NCBI GenBank assembly: GCA_017408735.1
Contig: JAFQUB010000056.1
Location: forward strand, 1-64,000
Direction of reading: 5' to 3'
DNA length: 64,000 nt
Source of the DNA: Lachnospiraceae bacterium
GTDB lineage: Bacteria > Bacillota > Clostridia > Lachnospirales > Lachnospiraceae
In this document: positions 63,709-64,000 of the stretch, one piece after another
Position numbering within the stretch: position 1 is the first letter of the stretch
How the letters are laid out: every line of letters starts with the position of its first letter
Translations under genes and position numbers: made by a program
The notes under the pieces: generated by a model
Told to the model about the DNA's origin: nothing
What the model saw: the letters and a program-made list of their open reading frames with translations, nothing else
Databases searched by the model: none

Positions 63709-64000
63709 TTACTCACCCTCAGCTTCCTGCAAAGCCGCTGCTACTGCTGCTTTGATTCCATTGGAACTAAAGGTGGCTCCGGAAACTGCATCTACTTCTG
63801 AGGACTGTGTTTCCAACATAGCATCAATAACCCCTACTGCCATATTTACATAAGCTTCATCATCATTTCCATAATCCAGGACCTCAATATTTGCAATCAC
63901 ACCATTTTCAATAGTTACTTCCACCAGAATATTTCCTGCAAATCCGGCTCCTTCTCCCTGATATACTCCATCTTTCCATTTTGACTGTGGAACCGATGCC
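63709..64000 (-). CDS. FMN-binding domain protein (C-terminal part, cut by window edge)
   Basis: At least 96 residues are visible, and the frame is open to the window end. The part in view is one FMN_bind domain: WKDGVYQGEGAGFAGNILVE, then GVIANIEVLDYGNDDEAYV and the flavin attachment motif SGATFSSNGI. The threonine there would carry FMN covalently after ApbE action. It is probably extracytoplasmic and works with the polyferredoxin encoded downstream. The N-terminus and any signal peptide are outside the window. Confidence 0.85.
   Translation of the reverse strand, partial: ASVPQSKWKDGVYQGEGAGFAGNILVEVTIENGVIANIEVLDYGNDDEAYVNMAVGVIDAMLETQSSEVDAVSGATFSSNGIKAAVAAALQEAEGE

Overview
The window looks like a chromosomal segment of a low-GC, endospore-forming, anaerobic Firmicute, most probably a Lachnospiraceae-type Clostridium relative. 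The reasons are: sporulation genes (a sigma-K type factor, spoIIP, gpr, a spoVB-like gene), oxygen-independent HemW and a nitrogenase-like reductase; a Streptococcus/Clostridium-style fab-acc operon; lysine-rich surface proteins with FN3-like or InlB-B domains; and clear Gram-positive ribosome sites and sigma-A promoters. No rRNA, tRNA, CRISPR array, transposase or phage gene was seen.

Layout. 1-0.95 kb: a NifH-like reductase followed by the start of a nitrogenase-component-1-like gene, behind a promoter with two GTTAG-N6-CTAAC palindromes. 1-10.3 kb: one minus-strand fatty-acid operon in the order acpP-fabK-fabD-fabG-fabF-accB-fabZ-accC-accDA (fused)-NPD-family enzyme, driven by a consensus promoter with a FabT-like operator at the start site. 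10.3-11.4 kb: two small conserved or disordered proteins. 11.4-26.5 kb: the most unusual region. It is a minus-strand locus containing a PP-loop ATPase, a DltA-like adenylation enzyme, a formyltransferase, an acyl-ligase, a NitT/TauT-type ABC importer, a free-standing acyl carrier protein, an MBOAT acyltransferase, an SGNH/DltD-like protein and a two-component system. Next to it lie a second SGNH copy, a response-regulator remnant, and an intact and a broken copy of a lipoprotein gene. I read it as an expanded dlt-like system that activates, possibly formylates, and transfers an acyl or aminoacyl group to an extracellular acceptor. An 8-3-8 direct repeat recurs at its promoters and is a candidate site for its response regulator.

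26.6-35.4 kb: a membrane protein, a pair of conserved unknowns (DUF6179/DUF6323-like), then a housekeeping run (VWA protein, MoxR ATPase, gpsA, plsY, der, DUF512 protein). 35.4-35.8 kb: a gene-free stretch with a likely structured RNA ending in a 32-bp perfect hairpin, then prs. 37-50 kb: hemolysin III, an HD-GYP regulator, glf, a DEAD-box helicase, sigK, hemW, lepA, spoIIP, gpr, rpsT and an EAL protein. 50-54.6 kb: an rRNA methyltransferase, nrdR, a cysteine desulfurase and a spoVB-like gene. 54.7-64 kb: surface and metal/redox genes: an InlB-B/C39-like protein, a large Tp47-like repeat protein, DUF6110, a P1B-type ATPase with an unusual SCALK motif, Fur-family and DtxR-family regulators, an NapH-like ferredoxin and a partial FMN-binding protein.

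The nifH-like, Tp47-like and Fur-family promoters share the GTTAG-N6-CTAAC operator. This suggests that one metal-responsive regulon joins the two ends of the window.
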